Below are positions 24,650 through 33,618 of a stretch of DNA of 64,000 nucleotides, one piece after another. The translations under genes were made by a program, and so were the position numbers. The notes beneath the pieces were generated by a model that saw only the letters and a list, made by a program, of their open reading frames with translations, was not told the DNA's origin and did not search any database. Positions within the stretch are counted from its first letter, which is position 1, and each line of letters opens with the position of its first letter. This DNA comes from Halomarina pelagica. GTDB taxonomy: Archaea > Halobacteriota > Halobacteria > Halobacteriales > Haloarculaceae. The stretch covers positions 248,001-312,000 of the forward strand of contig NZ_CP100455.1 of NCBI RefSeq assembly GCF_024228315.1. Reading direction: 5' to 3'.

Positions 24650-26044
24650 ATGCCAACGAGTACCGTAGATCTCGTCGTGCGTAACGCTCGGGTGGTAACG
24701 CCGTCCGGGACGATCCGTGGCGGGGTCGCCTGCGACGATGGGGTCGTCGTCGGAGTCGGGGGCGATGCGACGCTGCCGGCCGGCGAGGTGGAGGTCGACG
24801 CGGAGGGGAACGTCTGTATCCCGGGGCTGGTGGATCCGCACGTCCACCTCGGTCGTCGCGACGCGGGCTACCCCGATCAGCTCGAGGTGGACTTCGAAAC
24901 GGAGACGCGGGGGGCCGTTCACGGCGGCGTCACCTGTCTGCTCAACTTCGTCGAGCAGGAAGGTCACTACGTTCCCGACCTCGACTTCTTCCGCGACGTC
25001 GGCGAAGCGAACTCCTACGTCGACTTCGGCTACCACATGGTGATGAGCCACGAACACCACATCGACGAGGTCCCCGCCCTCGCCGCGGCCGGCGTGAAGT
25101 CGTTCAAGATGTTCTTCAACATGTACAAATACACGGACATAGACATCGAGCCCTGCGAGGCCGACCGGGTCGAGCGCGTCCTCTCTCAGGTGGCCGAGAT
25201 CCCGGGGGCGGTCGGGATGTTCCACGCGGAGAACGCCGAACTCCAGAGGGAGTGTGAGCGGGCGGCCCGCGACTCCGGCCGTCACGATCTCCGGGCGTGG
25301 GCCGACGCCTCTCCCCCCGAGGCGGAGGCGATGCAGATCGATCAGATCGGTCACCTCACCCGGTTCACCGACGCCGACTCCTACGTCGTCCACGTCTCCA
25401 GCGCGCAGGGCGTCGAGGCGGTCGAGCGCTGGCAGCGGCGGGGCGTCCAGGTCACCGGCGAGACGCTCGTGACGTTCCTCGCCAACACCGTCGAGGACGA
25501 CCTCGGCGTCTGGGGGAAGGTGTCGCCCCCGCTACGAACCCCACGGCATCAGGAGGCGCTGTGGGCCGCGCTCCGCCGCGGCGTCATCGACAACGTCGGT
25601 ACCGACCACATCGCGACGAGCAAGGAGCAGCACGAACTGGGACGGGGACAGCACGGGCCGCACCTCTGGGAGGCCCCGCCGGGCATCCAGCCGGGGATGG
25701 AGTTCCTCCTGCCGATGATGCTCACCGAGGGATACAACAGGAACCGGATCACGATGGAACGGCTGGTCGAGGTCTGCGCCACGAACAACGCGAAGCGATT
25801 CGGGCTCTACCCGCGGAAGGGGGTGATCGCCCCCGGGTCGGACGCCGACCTCGTGGTCGTCGACACGGACGCGACCGCGACTATCGACGACGACTTCTTC
25901 CACACCCGCGAGCCGCGGTGGTCGTCGGTCCACGGTCGCGACGTGCGGGGCCTGCCGACGCACACGATCGTCGGCGGCGAACTCGCCGTCGCGGACGGCG
26001 AACTGCTGGTCGAGAAGGGCGGACGCGAGTTCCTCGCCCGCTGA
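24650..26044 (+). CDS. Dihydropyrimidinase / cyclic-imidase-like amidohydrolase, cassette 3
   Basis: This 464-residue third member of the amidohydrolase set has ligands H64 and H66 (VDPHVHLG), K153 (KSFKMFFNMYK), H192 (GMFHAENAE), H248 (VVHVSSA) and D319 (VGTDHIA). It is more diverged from copies 1 and 2 than they are from each other and shares no long identical DNA with them. A TATA-like TTTTGAA at about 24621-24627 is 27 bp before the ATG, giving the cassette a possible internal promoter. It is followed by its amidase after 64 bp, so the gene order is the reverse of cassettes 1 and 2. Confidence 0.88.
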   Translation: MPTSTVDLVVRNARVVTPSGTIRGGVACDDGVVVGVGGDATLPAGEVEVDAEGNVCIPGLVDPHVHLGRRDAGYPDQLEVDFETETRGAVHGGVTCLLNFVEQEGHYVPDLDFFRDVGEANSYVDFGYHMVMSHEHHIDEVPALAAAGVKSFKMFFNMYKYTDIDIEPCEADRVERVLSQVAEIPGAVGMFHAENAELQRECERAARDSGRHDLRAWADASPPEAEAMQIDQIGHLTRFTDADSYVVHVSSAQGVEAVERWQRRGVQVTGETLVTFLANTVEDDLGVWGKVSPPLRTPRHQEALWAALRRGVIDNVGTDHIATSKEQHELGRGQHGPHLWEAPPGIQPGMEFLLPMMLTEGYNRNRITMERLVEVCATNNAKRFGLYPRKGVIAPGSDADLVVVDTDATATIDDDFFHTREPRWSSVHGRDVRGLPTHTIVGGELAVADGELLVEKGGREFLAR

Positions 26045-26108
26045 CCCGCTCGCCCCCGTCGGACCGACCGCAACGGTAACGTACGACCCACGAGAGGTGT
26101 ACGCACGT

Positions 26109-26777
26109 ATGACCGAGAGACCCTGGGAGACCCTGCTGTCCGACCGCGACCGCGAGGTCATCGAGGCGGCCGGCTACGACACTCGCGGTGCGTCGAACTG
26201 GGACACGCGCGGCGTCGGAACGTCCCCGATGGTGCTCGTCATCGACATGCAACGCGTCACCGTCGGCGCGGACGTTCCGATCGTCGAGGCCGTCGAGGAG
26301 TCGCGCATCGCGATGGGCGAGGTCGCCCATCGGGCGCTCGAACACATCGTCCTGTTCGTCGAGTTCGCCCGCGAGCGGGGGATACCGGTGACGCACGCCC
26401 GCGTCGTCCCGCCGGCGTACGACCCCGACGATCCCGAGGTCCAGTTCGTCGACGCGCTGACCCCGCGAGAGGGCGAGCAGGTGATCGAGAAGCGCTACGC
26501 GAGCGCGTTCTTCGGCACCGACCTCGTCGCCCGACTCGTCCGGGCGGGCGTCGACACCCTGGTCGTCGTCGGCAACACGACCAGCGGCTGTCTCCGCGCG
26601 ACCGTCGTCGACGCCCAGCAGTTCGGGTTCAAGGTGTTGCTCCCCCAGGAGTGCGTCTTCGACCGGATCGACCTCTCACACCGCGTCAACCTCCTGGACA
26701 TGTGGATGAAGTACGCCGACGTCCGACCGACCGAGGAGATACGCGAGCTGCTGGCCGCCCTCGACGGGGACCGATGA
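26109..26777 (+). CDS. Isochorismatase-family amidase, cassette 3
   Basis: This is a 222-residue amidase with triad D46 (VLVIDMQR), K128 (VIEKRYASAFFG) and C161 (NTTSGCLRATVVDA). The N-terminal extension MTERPWETLLSDRDREVIEA closely follows that of cassette 1, and the C-terminus (LLPQECVFDRIDLSHRVNLL) is nearly the same too. I chose 26109 over 26097 because the family extension begins with MTER. It overlaps the next gene by ATGA, linking amide hydrolysis to the CoA ligase. Confidence 0.88.
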   Translation: MTERPWETLLSDRDREVIEAAGYDTRGASNWDTRGVGTSPMVLVIDMQRVTVGADVPIVEAVEESRIAMGEVAHRALEHIVLFVEFARERGIPVTHARVVPPAYDPDDPEVQFVDALTPREGEQVIEKRYASAFFGTDLVARLVRAGVDTLVVVGNTTSGCLRATVVDAQQFGFKVLLPQECVFDRIDLSHRVNLLDMWMKYADVRPTEEIRELLAALDGDR

Positions 26778-28825
26778 CGGACGACCTCTCGGCGCTGTTC
26801 GAACCGGCGTCCATCGCGGTCGTCGGCGCGTCCGCCGACCCCGAGAAGCTGTCCGGCCGCCCCCACCGATTTCTCGCACGCCACGGGTACCCCGGCGAGG
26901 TGTACCTCGTCAACCCCCATCGGACGACGATCGACGGCCAGCCGTGCTACGCGAGCGTGGCGGACGTCCCTGCCCCCGTCGATCTTGCGCTGGTGCTCGT
27001 CCCGGCTCCCCACGCCGCCGACGTGGTCCGGGAGTGCGGCGATCGGGGGGTCCCGTTCGCCGTTGTCATCGCCTCCGGCTTCGCGGAGAGCGGGAACGAC
27101 GAGCGACAGGCCGACCTGCTGACCGCCGCCCGGGAGTCCGGGGTCCGACTCGTCGGACCGAACTCGGAGGGGTTCCTCAACCTGCCGGACCGCGTCGCCG
27201 CGTCGTTCTCCTCGATACTGCGACGTGACGACCTCCAACCGGGGCCGGTCGGGTTCGTCACGCAGAGCGGCGCGTTCGGCGGTGCGCTGTTCCAGCTCAC
27301 GCAGGACCGGGGGATCGGAACGAGCGTCTGGCTATCGACCGGGAACGAGGCCGACGTGGACACGCTCGAGGTCCTCTCGTCTCTGGTCGACGATCCCGAC
27401 ACGGCCGTCGTCGTCAGTTACGTCGAATCGCTGGTCGAGGGACGCCGGTTGCTCGACGTCGGCCGGAGGGCGGCCGAAGCCGGGACCAGCATCGTCGCGA
27501 TGCGCGTCGGTGCGTCGGAGCGCGGGAGCGCGGCGGCGGCGTCCCACACCGGCAGCGTCGCGACCGGGGACGCGGTGTACGACGCCGTCTTCGGACAGGC
27601 CGGCGTCCTTCGGGTCCGGAGCGTCGACGAGTTTCTGGACACCGTCACGGCTCTCGTCCGCACCCCCGACGGGGCGCTTCCGACGCCCGCGGAATCGCTG
27701 GGCGTCGTCAGCATCTCCGGAGGTGCGGCCGTCCTCGTCGCCGACACCTGCGATCGGCTGGGGGTCCCCCTCGCCTCCCTGAGCGACGAGACCGTCGCGG
27801 CCGTCGACGCCGAGATCCCCGCCTACGGATCGGCGACGAACCCCCTCGACGTCACCGCGGCCGCGATGAGCGACCGTTCGGTGTTCGAACGCTGCATCGG
27901 GACGGTGGCCGACGACCCCGCGGTCGGCCCCGTGCTCGTCCAGTTCGGAAACTCCGGACGGGGGATGGCTGAGACGTTCACCGAGAGGTTGCTCGCCCTC
28001 CGGGAGCGCACGAACCGGCCCGTCGTCTGCGTGTTTACCGGGAGCCCCCCGCGCGACGAGCGACGGGAGGCGCTCGAAGCCGGTGGCGTCCTCGTGTTCG
28101 AGGATCCGGTCCGCGCAGTCGCGGTCGTGGACAAGCTGTTCCGGCTCGCGGCGGCCCGCGAGCGACTCGTCGGGAGCGACCCTCCCGCCGTCACCGCTCC
28201 CGAGTGCGAACCGATCCCGACCGAGTGGCCGGCGCTCCGATCGGCGCTCTCCGCGTGTGGCGTCCCCTTCGTCCCGACCGAGCGGGTCGAGACCGTCGAG
28301 GACGCGATCGCCGCCGCCGAGACGATCGGGTTCCCGGTCGTTCTGAAGCTCGACCCGCTCGCGGTCGCGCACAAGACCGAGGAGGGAGGCGTCTACACCG
28401 ATCTGACCGACGCCGACGCGGTCGGGGAGGCGTTCCGCGCGCTGGCGGGATCCCCGGGGTCTCCCCCGATCGTGTGTCAGCGACAGGTCGAGGGCGTCGA
28501 GGCGCTCGTCGGGATCCGGGAGGACGACGATTTCGGCCCGATCGCGACCGTCGGCGCGGGCGGCGTCTTCGTCGAACTGTTCGACGACGTCGCCTGTCGA
28601 GCGCTCCCGGTCGATCCGTCGATGGCTCGAGCGATGGTCGCGGAGACGCCGCTCGACCGCCTGTTCGACGGGTACCGTGGCCAGTCCGGCGACGCGGCGG
28701 CGTTCTCGGAACTGGTCGCCGGCCTCTCTACGTTCTACGGCCGGTACGACTGTTCGACCGTCGAGTGCAACCCCGTCGTGGTCACGTCCGACGGCGCGCT
28801 GGCCGTCGACGTGCTCGTCGAGTGA
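26774..28825 (+). CDS. Acyl-CoA synthetase (NDP-forming), fused alpha-beta
   Basis: This 683-residue cytosolic ligase is of the acetyl-CoA synthetase (ADP-forming)/succinyl-CoA synthetase superfamily. The N-terminal CoA-binding Rossmann domain (IAVVGASADPEKL, residues 14-26) is followed by the ligase_CoA domain, with FVTQSGAFGG and the phosphorylated His in AASHTGS (H258). The C-terminal ATP-grasp part (about residues 480-683) has FPVVLKLDPLAVAHKTE and CNPVVVTSDG. It could form a CoA ester of an island acid with ATP, or run in reverse to make ATP from the final acyl-CoA. It is coupled to the amidase upstream (ATGA). Confidence 0.9.
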   Translation: MTDDLSALFEPASIAVVGASADPEKLSGRPHRFLARHGYPGEVYLVNPHRTTIDGQPCYASVADVPAPVDLALVLVPAPHAADVVRECGDRGVPFAVVIASGFAESGNDERQADLLTAARESGVRLVGPNSEGFLNLPDRVAASFSSILRRDDLQPGPVGFVTQSGAFGGALFQLTQDRGIGTSVWLSTGNEADVDTLEVLSSLVDDPDTAVVVSYVESLVEGRRLLDVGRRAAEAGTSIVAMRVGASERGSAAAASHTGSVATGDAVYDAVFGQAGVLRVRSVDEFLDTVTALVRTPDGALPTPAESLGVVSISGGAAVLVADTCDRLGVPLASLSDETVAAVDAEIPAYGSATNPLDVTAAAMSDRSVFERCIGTVADDPAVGPVLVQFGNSGRGMAETFTERLLALRERTNRPVVCVFTGSPPRDERREALEAGGVLVFEDPVRAVAVVDKLFRLAAARERLVGSDPPAVTAPECEPIPTEWPALRSALSACGVPFVPTERVETVEDAIAAAETIGFPVVLKLDPLAVAHKTEEGGVYTDLTDADAVGEAFRALAGSPGSPPIVCQRQVEGVEALVGIREDDDFGPIATVGAGGVFVELFDDVACRALPVDPSMARAMVAETPLDRLFDGYRGQSGDAAAFSELVAGLSTFYGRYDCSTVECNPVVVTSDGALAVDVLVE

Positions 28826-28876
28826 CCGGCGTCGTCGTCGCTACCGCTAAGTGCGTGTGGGGTGGTGACGTACACG

Positions 28877-30010
28877 ATGCAGTTCGGGTTCACCGAGACG
28901 CAACGGCTGTTGAAGCGCACGGCGCGGAATCTCGCCGAGCGGGAGCTGGCGACCGACGCCTTCACCTGGGAGGGGGCGTACCCCTGGGAGAACGCCGCCA
29001 AACTCGCGGACGCGGGACTTCTGGGAATCGCCCTCTCCGAGGAACACGGCGGCGGTGGACTGACCCCGCTGGAGGTGCTGTTAGTACAGGAGGAGATCGG
29101 CCGGGTCTGTCCGGACTCGGCACACGTCGTCTCGAAGTCGTCGATGGGCGCGCCCCGCGCCGTGGACGTCCTCGGCAGCGACTACCTCCGCGAGACGTAC
29201 CTCCCCCCCGTCTGCGCGGGGGAGTCGGTGATGAGCATCGCCATCAGCGAGGCGGAGGCCGGGAGTGCCGCGGGGGAGATGACCACCGCCGCCACCGACG
29301 ACGGCGACGAGGTCGTGCTGAACGGTCGAAAGCTGTGGGTCACACAGGCCGACGTCGCCGACGCGTTCCTCGTCTACGTTCGGTTCCCGGAGGGCATCGG
29401 TGCCGTCGTGGTCGACCGCGACGCCCCCGGATTCGAAGAGGGCGAGCGCTACACCAACATGGGCGGCGAGACCCAGTCGGAACTCGTGTTCGACGACTGT
29501 CGCCTCCCCGACGAGCAGGTCCTCGTCCGCGGTGAGGACGCGTTCGTGACGCTGCTGAAGACGTTCAACGTCGAACGGTGTCACAACGCGATGATCTGCG
29601 TCTCGATGGCGCGAAACGCCTTCGAGCGCACCATCGAGTACGCGACGGATCGGGAGCAGTTCGGCCGACCGATCGCCGAGTTCCAGGCCATCCAGCACAA
29701 GCTCGCGGACATGGCGATACAGATAGAGACCGCCCGGCTCGCGGTGCTGTACGCGGCCGCGACGGCCGACACGGACGACGGCCTCGCGACGAGAGCCCAG
29801 ACGAGCATCGCCAAGGTGTACGCGAACGAGGTGGGCGAACGCGTGCTGACCGAGGCGCTCCAGGTTCACGGCGCGAACGGCTACGCGAAGGGCCATCCCG
29901 TCGAGTACATGTACCGGAAGATCCGCGGGTGGAAGATCGCCGGCGGAACCGTCGAGATCCATCGTAACGGCATCGCCGGTCTCCTCCTCGAGGAGGGCTA
30001 CGACCCATGA
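28877..30010 (+). CDS. Acyl-CoA dehydrogenase (isovaleryl/long-chain type active site)
   Basis: This 377-residue FAD enzyme desaturates an acyl-CoA at alpha-beta. It has MSIAISEAEAGSAAGEM and VLNGRKLWVTQADVAD in the middle domain, REQFGRPIAEFQAIQHKLAD and LQVHGANGYAKGHPVEYMYR in the C-terminal domain. The usual late catalytic Glu site reads IAGGTVEIHR, with no Glu. Instead FNVERCHNA supplies a Glu where isovaleryl- and long-chain-type enzymes have theirs. A branched or bulky substrate is therefore likely. The start at 28877 (ATG) is preferred to the GTG at 28862, and a TATA-like CGCTAAGT lies about 27 bp upstream. Confidence 0.9.
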   Translation: MQFGFTETQRLLKRTARNLAERELATDAFTWEGAYPWENAAKLADAGLLGIALSEEHGGGGLTPLEVLLVQEEIGRVCPDSAHVVSKSSMGAPRAVDVLGSDYLRETYLPPVCAGESVMSIAISEAEAGSAAGEMTTAATDDGDEVVLNGRKLWVTQADVADAFLVYVRFPEGIGAVVVDRDAPGFEEGERYTNMGGETQSELVFDDCRLPDEQVLVRGEDAFVTLLKTFNVERCHNAMICVSMARNAFERTIEYATDREQFGRPIAEFQAIQHKLADMAIQIETARLAVLYAAATADTDDGLATRAQTSIAKVYANEVGERVLTEALQVHGANGYAKGHPVEYMYRKIRGWKIAGGTVEIHRNGIAGLLLEEGYDP

Positions 30011-30074
30011 CGGGGTCGAGAACACCCGTAGCCGTTCCGTCGAGGGGAAGGGGTGGGTTCGAGAAACGGTCGTA

Positions 30075-30093
30075 CCTCCCTGCTTCCAGGAGG
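30075..30093 (+). promoter_or_regulatory. Shine-Dalgarno AGGAGG in a small hairpin
   Basis: CCTCC (30075-30079) can pair with GGAGG (30089-30093). The latter is part of an AGGAGG Shine-Dalgarno sequence 11 nt before the ATG at 30105. This decides the start of the hydro-lyase gene in favour of 30105 over the in-frame ATG at 30120, and might allow translational control. Confidence 0.45.
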
Positions 30094-30104
30094 GACGCGT
30101 CATC

Positions 30105-31361
30105 ATGAACGGCGGTACCATGGCGCAGCGAATACTGGCGTCGCACACGGACGCGACGTCGGTGTCGCCCGGCGAACACGTCACCGTCGAACCCGACTGG
30201 GTGCTCGCTCACGACCTCTCGGCGTACCCGGTGAAGGGACGGATGGCGGAACTCGGGTACGATCGGATCGCCCGCCCCGAGGCCGTCGTCGTCGTCTTCG
30301 ACCACCACGTCCCCTCGTCGAGCGATCTCATCACCGACCACATGAACGAGGTCGAAGACTGGATCCGCGAGCAGGGAGTCGAACACTTCTACCCCGCTGG
30401 CTCCGGCATCTGTCACAACGTGCTGGCCGAAGAGGGGTTCTCCGTGCCGGGGGCGCTCGTCCTCGGTGCCGACTCCCACACCACCAGTCACGGCGCGTAC
30501 GGCGCGTACGCCACCGGAATCGGCCACACCGACTGCGGGGAGGTGCTCGGATCGGGGCGGCTGTGGTTGCGCGTCCCCGAGACGAGGAAACTCGTCGTCG
30601 AGAACGCCCTCCCCGAGGGGACGAGCGCCAAGGATCTCGGGCTCGCGATAATGAGGCGAGTGACGGCGAAGGGAGCGATCTACGACGCCATCGAGTACCA
30701 CGGGGAGGGGATCGAAGCGCTGGCGATGCACGAGCGTCGGACGCTCTCGAACCTCGCGGTCGAACTCGGGGCCGTCACGGGCATGGTGCCGCCGGACGAC
30801 GTCACCGAGGCGTACGTCGAGGGCCGCGCTCGAACCGACTACGAGCCGGTCCGTCCCGCTCCGGACGCCCGGTACGCCGCGGAGATCCGCCTCGACGCGG
30901 CCGCGGTCGAGCCGCTCCTGGCGAGACCGTCGCAGGTCGACAACGTCGGCACCGTCGCGGAGAGTGCCGGGACGCCCGTCGACCAGGTGTTCGTCGGCAG
31001 CTGTAACAACAGCTCGTACGAGGACCTCGCGGCGTTCGCTCGCCTCCTCGAGGGCGAGCGGGTCGCCGCCGGGACGGACCTCGTCGTCGTCCCCGGGAGC
31101 AAGCGCGCGCTCCTCCGACTGAACGAGGAGGGGTTGTCGAACGCCGTCGTCGAGGCGGGGGGGATGATCTCGCCGCCCGGATGCGGGCCGTGTTTCGGGG
31201 CCCACGGCGGCATCCTCGGGGAGGGGGACGTCTGCCTCGGGACGATGAACCGCAACTTCCCCGGACGGATGGGGCCGGGAGAGATCTACCTCGGGAGTCC
31301 GGAGACGGCCGCCGCGACCGCCATCTACGGCGAGATAACCGACCCGCGGGAGGTGCGGTGA
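30105..31361 (+). CDS. Aconitase/3-isopropylmalate dehydratase family large subunit A
   Basis: This 418-residue catalytic subunit of a two-subunit [4Fe-4S] hydro-lyase has FDHHVPSSS, GICHNVLAEEG, GADSHTTSHGAYG, and the cluster cysteines in GSCNN and PPGCGPCFGAHGG. GSCNN departs from the usual GSCTN. Family members act on isopropylmalate, homoaconitate, maleate, citraconate or 2,3-dimethylmalate. It overlaps its small subunit by one base. No leucine pathway gene is nearby, and its position after the acyl-CoA dehydrogenase and next to an isocitrate-lyase-family gene suggests a (di)methylmalate- or citramalate-type substrate, which is inference. Confidence 0.9.
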   Translation: MNGGTMAQRILASHTDATSVSPGEHVTVEPDWVLAHDLSAYPVKGRMAELGYDRIARPEAVVVVFDHHVPSSSDLITDHMNEVEDWIREQGVEHFYPAGSGICHNVLAEEGFSVPGALVLGADSHTTSHGAYGAYATGIGHTDCGEVLGSGRLWLRVPETRKLVVENALPEGTSAKDLGLAIMRRVTAKGAIYDAIEYHGEGIEALAMHERRTLSNLAVELGAVTGMVPPDDVTEAYVEGRARTDYEPVRPAPDARYAAEIRLDAAAVEPLLARPSQVDNVGTVAESAGTPVDQVFVGSCNNSSYEDLAAFARLLEGERVAAGTDLVVVPGSKRALLRLNEEGLSNAVVEAGGMISPPGCGPCFGAHGGILGEGDVCLGTMNRNFPGRMGPGEIYLGSPETAAATAIYGEITDPREVR

Positions 31362-31852
31362 TGGAGCGGACCGGTCGCGTCCACCGGCTTCCGGACGACG
31401 TGGACACCGACCAGATCATCCCCGGAGAGTACCTCACGACCGTCCCCGACGAGGAACTCGGCCAGTACGCGCTCCGGGGTTACGATCCCACCTTCGCCGA
31501 CCGTGTCGAGCGGGGTGACGTCATCGTCGCGGGCGAGAACTTCGGGCTCGGCTCCTCGCGCGAGTCCGCGCCGGTCGCGCTCCGAAACGCCGGCGTCGGA
31601 GCGGTCGTCGCCGAGTCGTTCGCGCGTATCTTCTACCGGAACGCCATCAACGTGGGGCTGCCCATCGCGACCGTGCCGGGCATCGCGGATCGCGTCTCGG
31701 ACGGTGACGTCCTCCGCGTCGACGTCGCCACGGGCGACGTCGAGGACGTGACGACCGGTGAGACGTTCACGTTCGACCCGCTCCCTCCCGACCTGCTCGA
31801 GATCCTCGAGGCGGGCGGGCTGGTGGCGCTCAGACGGCGGAGGAGGGGCTAA
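31361..31852 (+). CDS. Aconitase/3-isopropylmalate dehydratase family small subunit A
   Basis: This is a 163-residue swivel-domain subunit. Visible signatures are DDVDTDQIIPGEYL (about residues 12-25), GENFGLGSSRESAP and ARIFYRNAINVGLPI. The loop after IIP that sets substrate choice reads GEYLTTVPDEEL, unlike that of the second small subunit at 49192 (SRFIVSSDPDDL), so the two hydro-lyases probably use different substrates. It is the last gene of the plus-strand operon begun at 21557. Confidence 0.9.
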   Translation: MERTGRVHRLPDDVDTDQIIPGEYLTTVPDEELGQYALRGYDPTFADRVERGDVIVAGENFGLGSSRESAPVALRNAGVGAVVAESFARIFYRNAINVGLPIATVPGIADRVSDGDVLRVDVATGDVEDVTTGETFTFDPLPPDLLEILEAGGLVALRRRRRG

Positions 31853-31876
31853 TCGACGCAGACGGCGGGAGCGGGA

Positions 31877-32779
31877 TCAATCGAGGTCAGCGTCGAGGTC
31901 GGCGTAGCGCGCCGCGTACGCCCGCTCTCGTTCGTCCGCCCGCTCCTCGAGTGCCGTCCACTCGTCGAGGCGCGTGATGTCGTCGCGCTCGTCCCACTCG
32001 ACCATCTCGTCGAGCACCGACGTCCGACTCCCCTCCGCGACGACGGTCTCGTAGACGGTTCGGATGGTGCGTAGCGCGGCCTTGAACGCGTCGGACGGGT
32101 AGATCGCGACGTCGTACCCGACGGCCGCGAGTTCCTCGACCGAGAGCGGTGGCGTCTTGCCCTTCGCGGCCATGTTCGCGAGGTGCGGTCCCTCGACCGC
32201 CGACGTGATCGTCCGCATCTGGTCCTCGTCCGTGGGCGCTTCCACGAACAGTACGTCCGCGCCGGCTTCGCGGTACAGTCGCGCTCGACTGATGGCCTCG
32301 GCGATGCCGTGGGTGGCGAGCGCGTCGGTGCGGGCGATGACGAGGAACTCGTCGCTCTCTCTGGCTTCGGTCGCGGCCTCGACCTTCGCGGCGAACTCCG
32401 GCGCGTCGACGACTCGCTTCCCCTCGAAGTGCCCGCACTTCTTCGGGAATCGCTGATCTTCCAGTTGGATGGCGGCGACGCCCGCTCGTTCGTACTCGCG
32501 GACGGTTCGGCGGACGTTCAGTGCGCTCCCGTAGCCGGTGTCGCCGTCCGCGACGAGCGGGACGTCGATGGCGTCGGCCATCTGGCGGGCGCGACGTGCC
32601 ATCTCGGTCATCGTCGTCAGTCCGACGTCCGGGCCGCCGTGCACCGACGAGGAGACGCAGGAACCGGACATGTAGACGGCCTCGGCTCCGGCCTGCGCGG
32701 CCATACGAGCGGTGAGGGCGTCCCACGCGCCGTGAATCGTCAACAGTTCGTCCGCCGCGATGCGCTCGCGAAGTCGCAT
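31877..32779 (-). CDS. Isocitrate lyase/PEP mutase family lyase (2-methylisocitrate or dimethylmalate lyase-like)
   Basis: This 300-residue TIM-barrel enzyme cleaves 2-hydroxy-dicarboxylates in related proteins. It shows ADGDTGYGSALNV (metal binding Asp residues), IQLEDQ and the lyase signature KKCGHFEGK with the catalytic Cys, plus FVEAPTDEDQM. The Cys loop argues for a lyase (methylisocitrate, 2,3-dimethylmalate or similar), not a phosphonomutase. A minus-strand TATA-like GCTTTATG about 26 bp before the ATG supports a leaderless start at 32779. It converges on hydro-lyase A, the pairing known from the dimethylmaleate part of anaerobic nicotinate degradation. Confidence 0.88.
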   Translation of the reverse strand: MRLRERIAADELLTIHGAWDALTARMAAQAGAEAVYMSGSCVSSSVHGGPDVGLTTMTEMARRARQMADAIDVPLVADGDTGYGSALNVRRTVREYERAGVAAIQLEDQRFPKKCGHFEGKRVVDAPEFAAKVEAATEARESDEFLVIARTDALATHGIAEAISRARLYREAGADVLFVEAPTDEDQMRTITSAVEGPHLANMAAKGKTPPLSVEELAAVGYDVAIYPSDAFKAALRTIRTVYETVVAEGSRTSVLDEMVEWDERDDITRLDEWTALEERADERERAYAARYADLDADLD

Positions 32780-32841
32780 GTCTGCGCTGCGTCGTGTGAG
32801 CATAAAGCGGCTGTGGAACGTCTCGCGGCTCGGATAGTTCC

Positions 32842-33618
32842 CTAGCTCGTGCTGTGGACGCCGCCGTCGACGACGAGCGACAGTCCGGTGACGTAGTCGG
32901 CCCGGTCGCTCGCGAGGTAGACGGCGGCCTCGGCGACGTCCGCGGGGTGACCGAACCGTCGAAGCGGGATGCGCTCCTCGAACGCGTCGCCGCGTGCGGT
33001 CCCGAGGACCTTCGAATCGGATCGGGTCATCTCCGACTCGACGACGCCGGGGTGGACGGCGTTCGCGCGGACGCCGTACGGCCCGAGCGCGTCGGCCATC
33101 GCGTACGTCATCAGTCTGACGGCTCCCTTCGAGGCGCAGTAGGCGACGTAGTCGCCGACGCCGTACAGCCCGGCCGTGCTGGAGAGGTTGACGATGCTCC
33201 CGCTCCCCCGTTCGCGCATTCGGCGGGCGGCGGCCTGCGCGCCGAAGAACACCCCCTTGGCGTTCACGTCCATCGCGCGGTCGAACTCGGCTTCGGTGGT
33301 GTCGAGGAAGTCGGCCAGCACGAAGACGCCCGCGTTGTTCACCATCACGTCCACGCCGCCGAACGCGTCGGCGGCGCCGACCGCCGCCTCCAGCGCCCCC
33401 GGGTCGGTGACGTCGCACTCGACGAAGGTGGCGTCGGCGTCGGTCTCGTCGACGAGTCGGTCGTCGGTCGGCGTCCCCCCCTCGCGGGGATCGCGCTGGC
33501 GGTCCGCGACGACGATCCCGCTCGCGCCCTCGCGGGCGAACGCGAGGCAGATCTCGCGGCCGATCCCGCTCGCGCCGCCCGTGACGACCGCGACGCGGCC
33601 GTCGAGGTCCCCCGTCAT
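32842..33618 (-). CDS. Short-chain dehydrogenase/reductase (SDR) 1
   Basis: This is a 258-residue classical SDR. The cofactor site VVTGGASGIGREI is at about residues 11-23, NNAG at about residue 95, Ser in LSSTAGL and the YCASKGA catalytic Tyr-x3-Lys follow. The ADRQ end of the second strand suggests NAD(H). It overlaps the truncated LLM gene (ATGA) upstream and lies 62 bp before the lyase gene, so the three probably form a minus-strand unit. The substrate is a hydroxyacid or alcohol intermediate of unknown identity. Confidence 0.88.
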   Translation of the reverse strand: MTGDLDGRVAVVTGGASGIGREICLAFAREGASGIVVADRQRDPREGGTPTDDRLVDETDADATFVECDVTDPGALEAAVGAADAFGGVDVMVNNAGVFVLADFLDTTEAEFDRAMDVNAKGVFFGAQAAARRMRERGSGSIVNLSSTAGLYGVGDYVAYCASKGAVRLMTYAMADALGPYGVRANAVHPGVVESEMTRSDSKVLGTARGDAFEERIPLRRFGHPADVAEAAVYLASDRADYVTGLSLVVDGGVHSTS

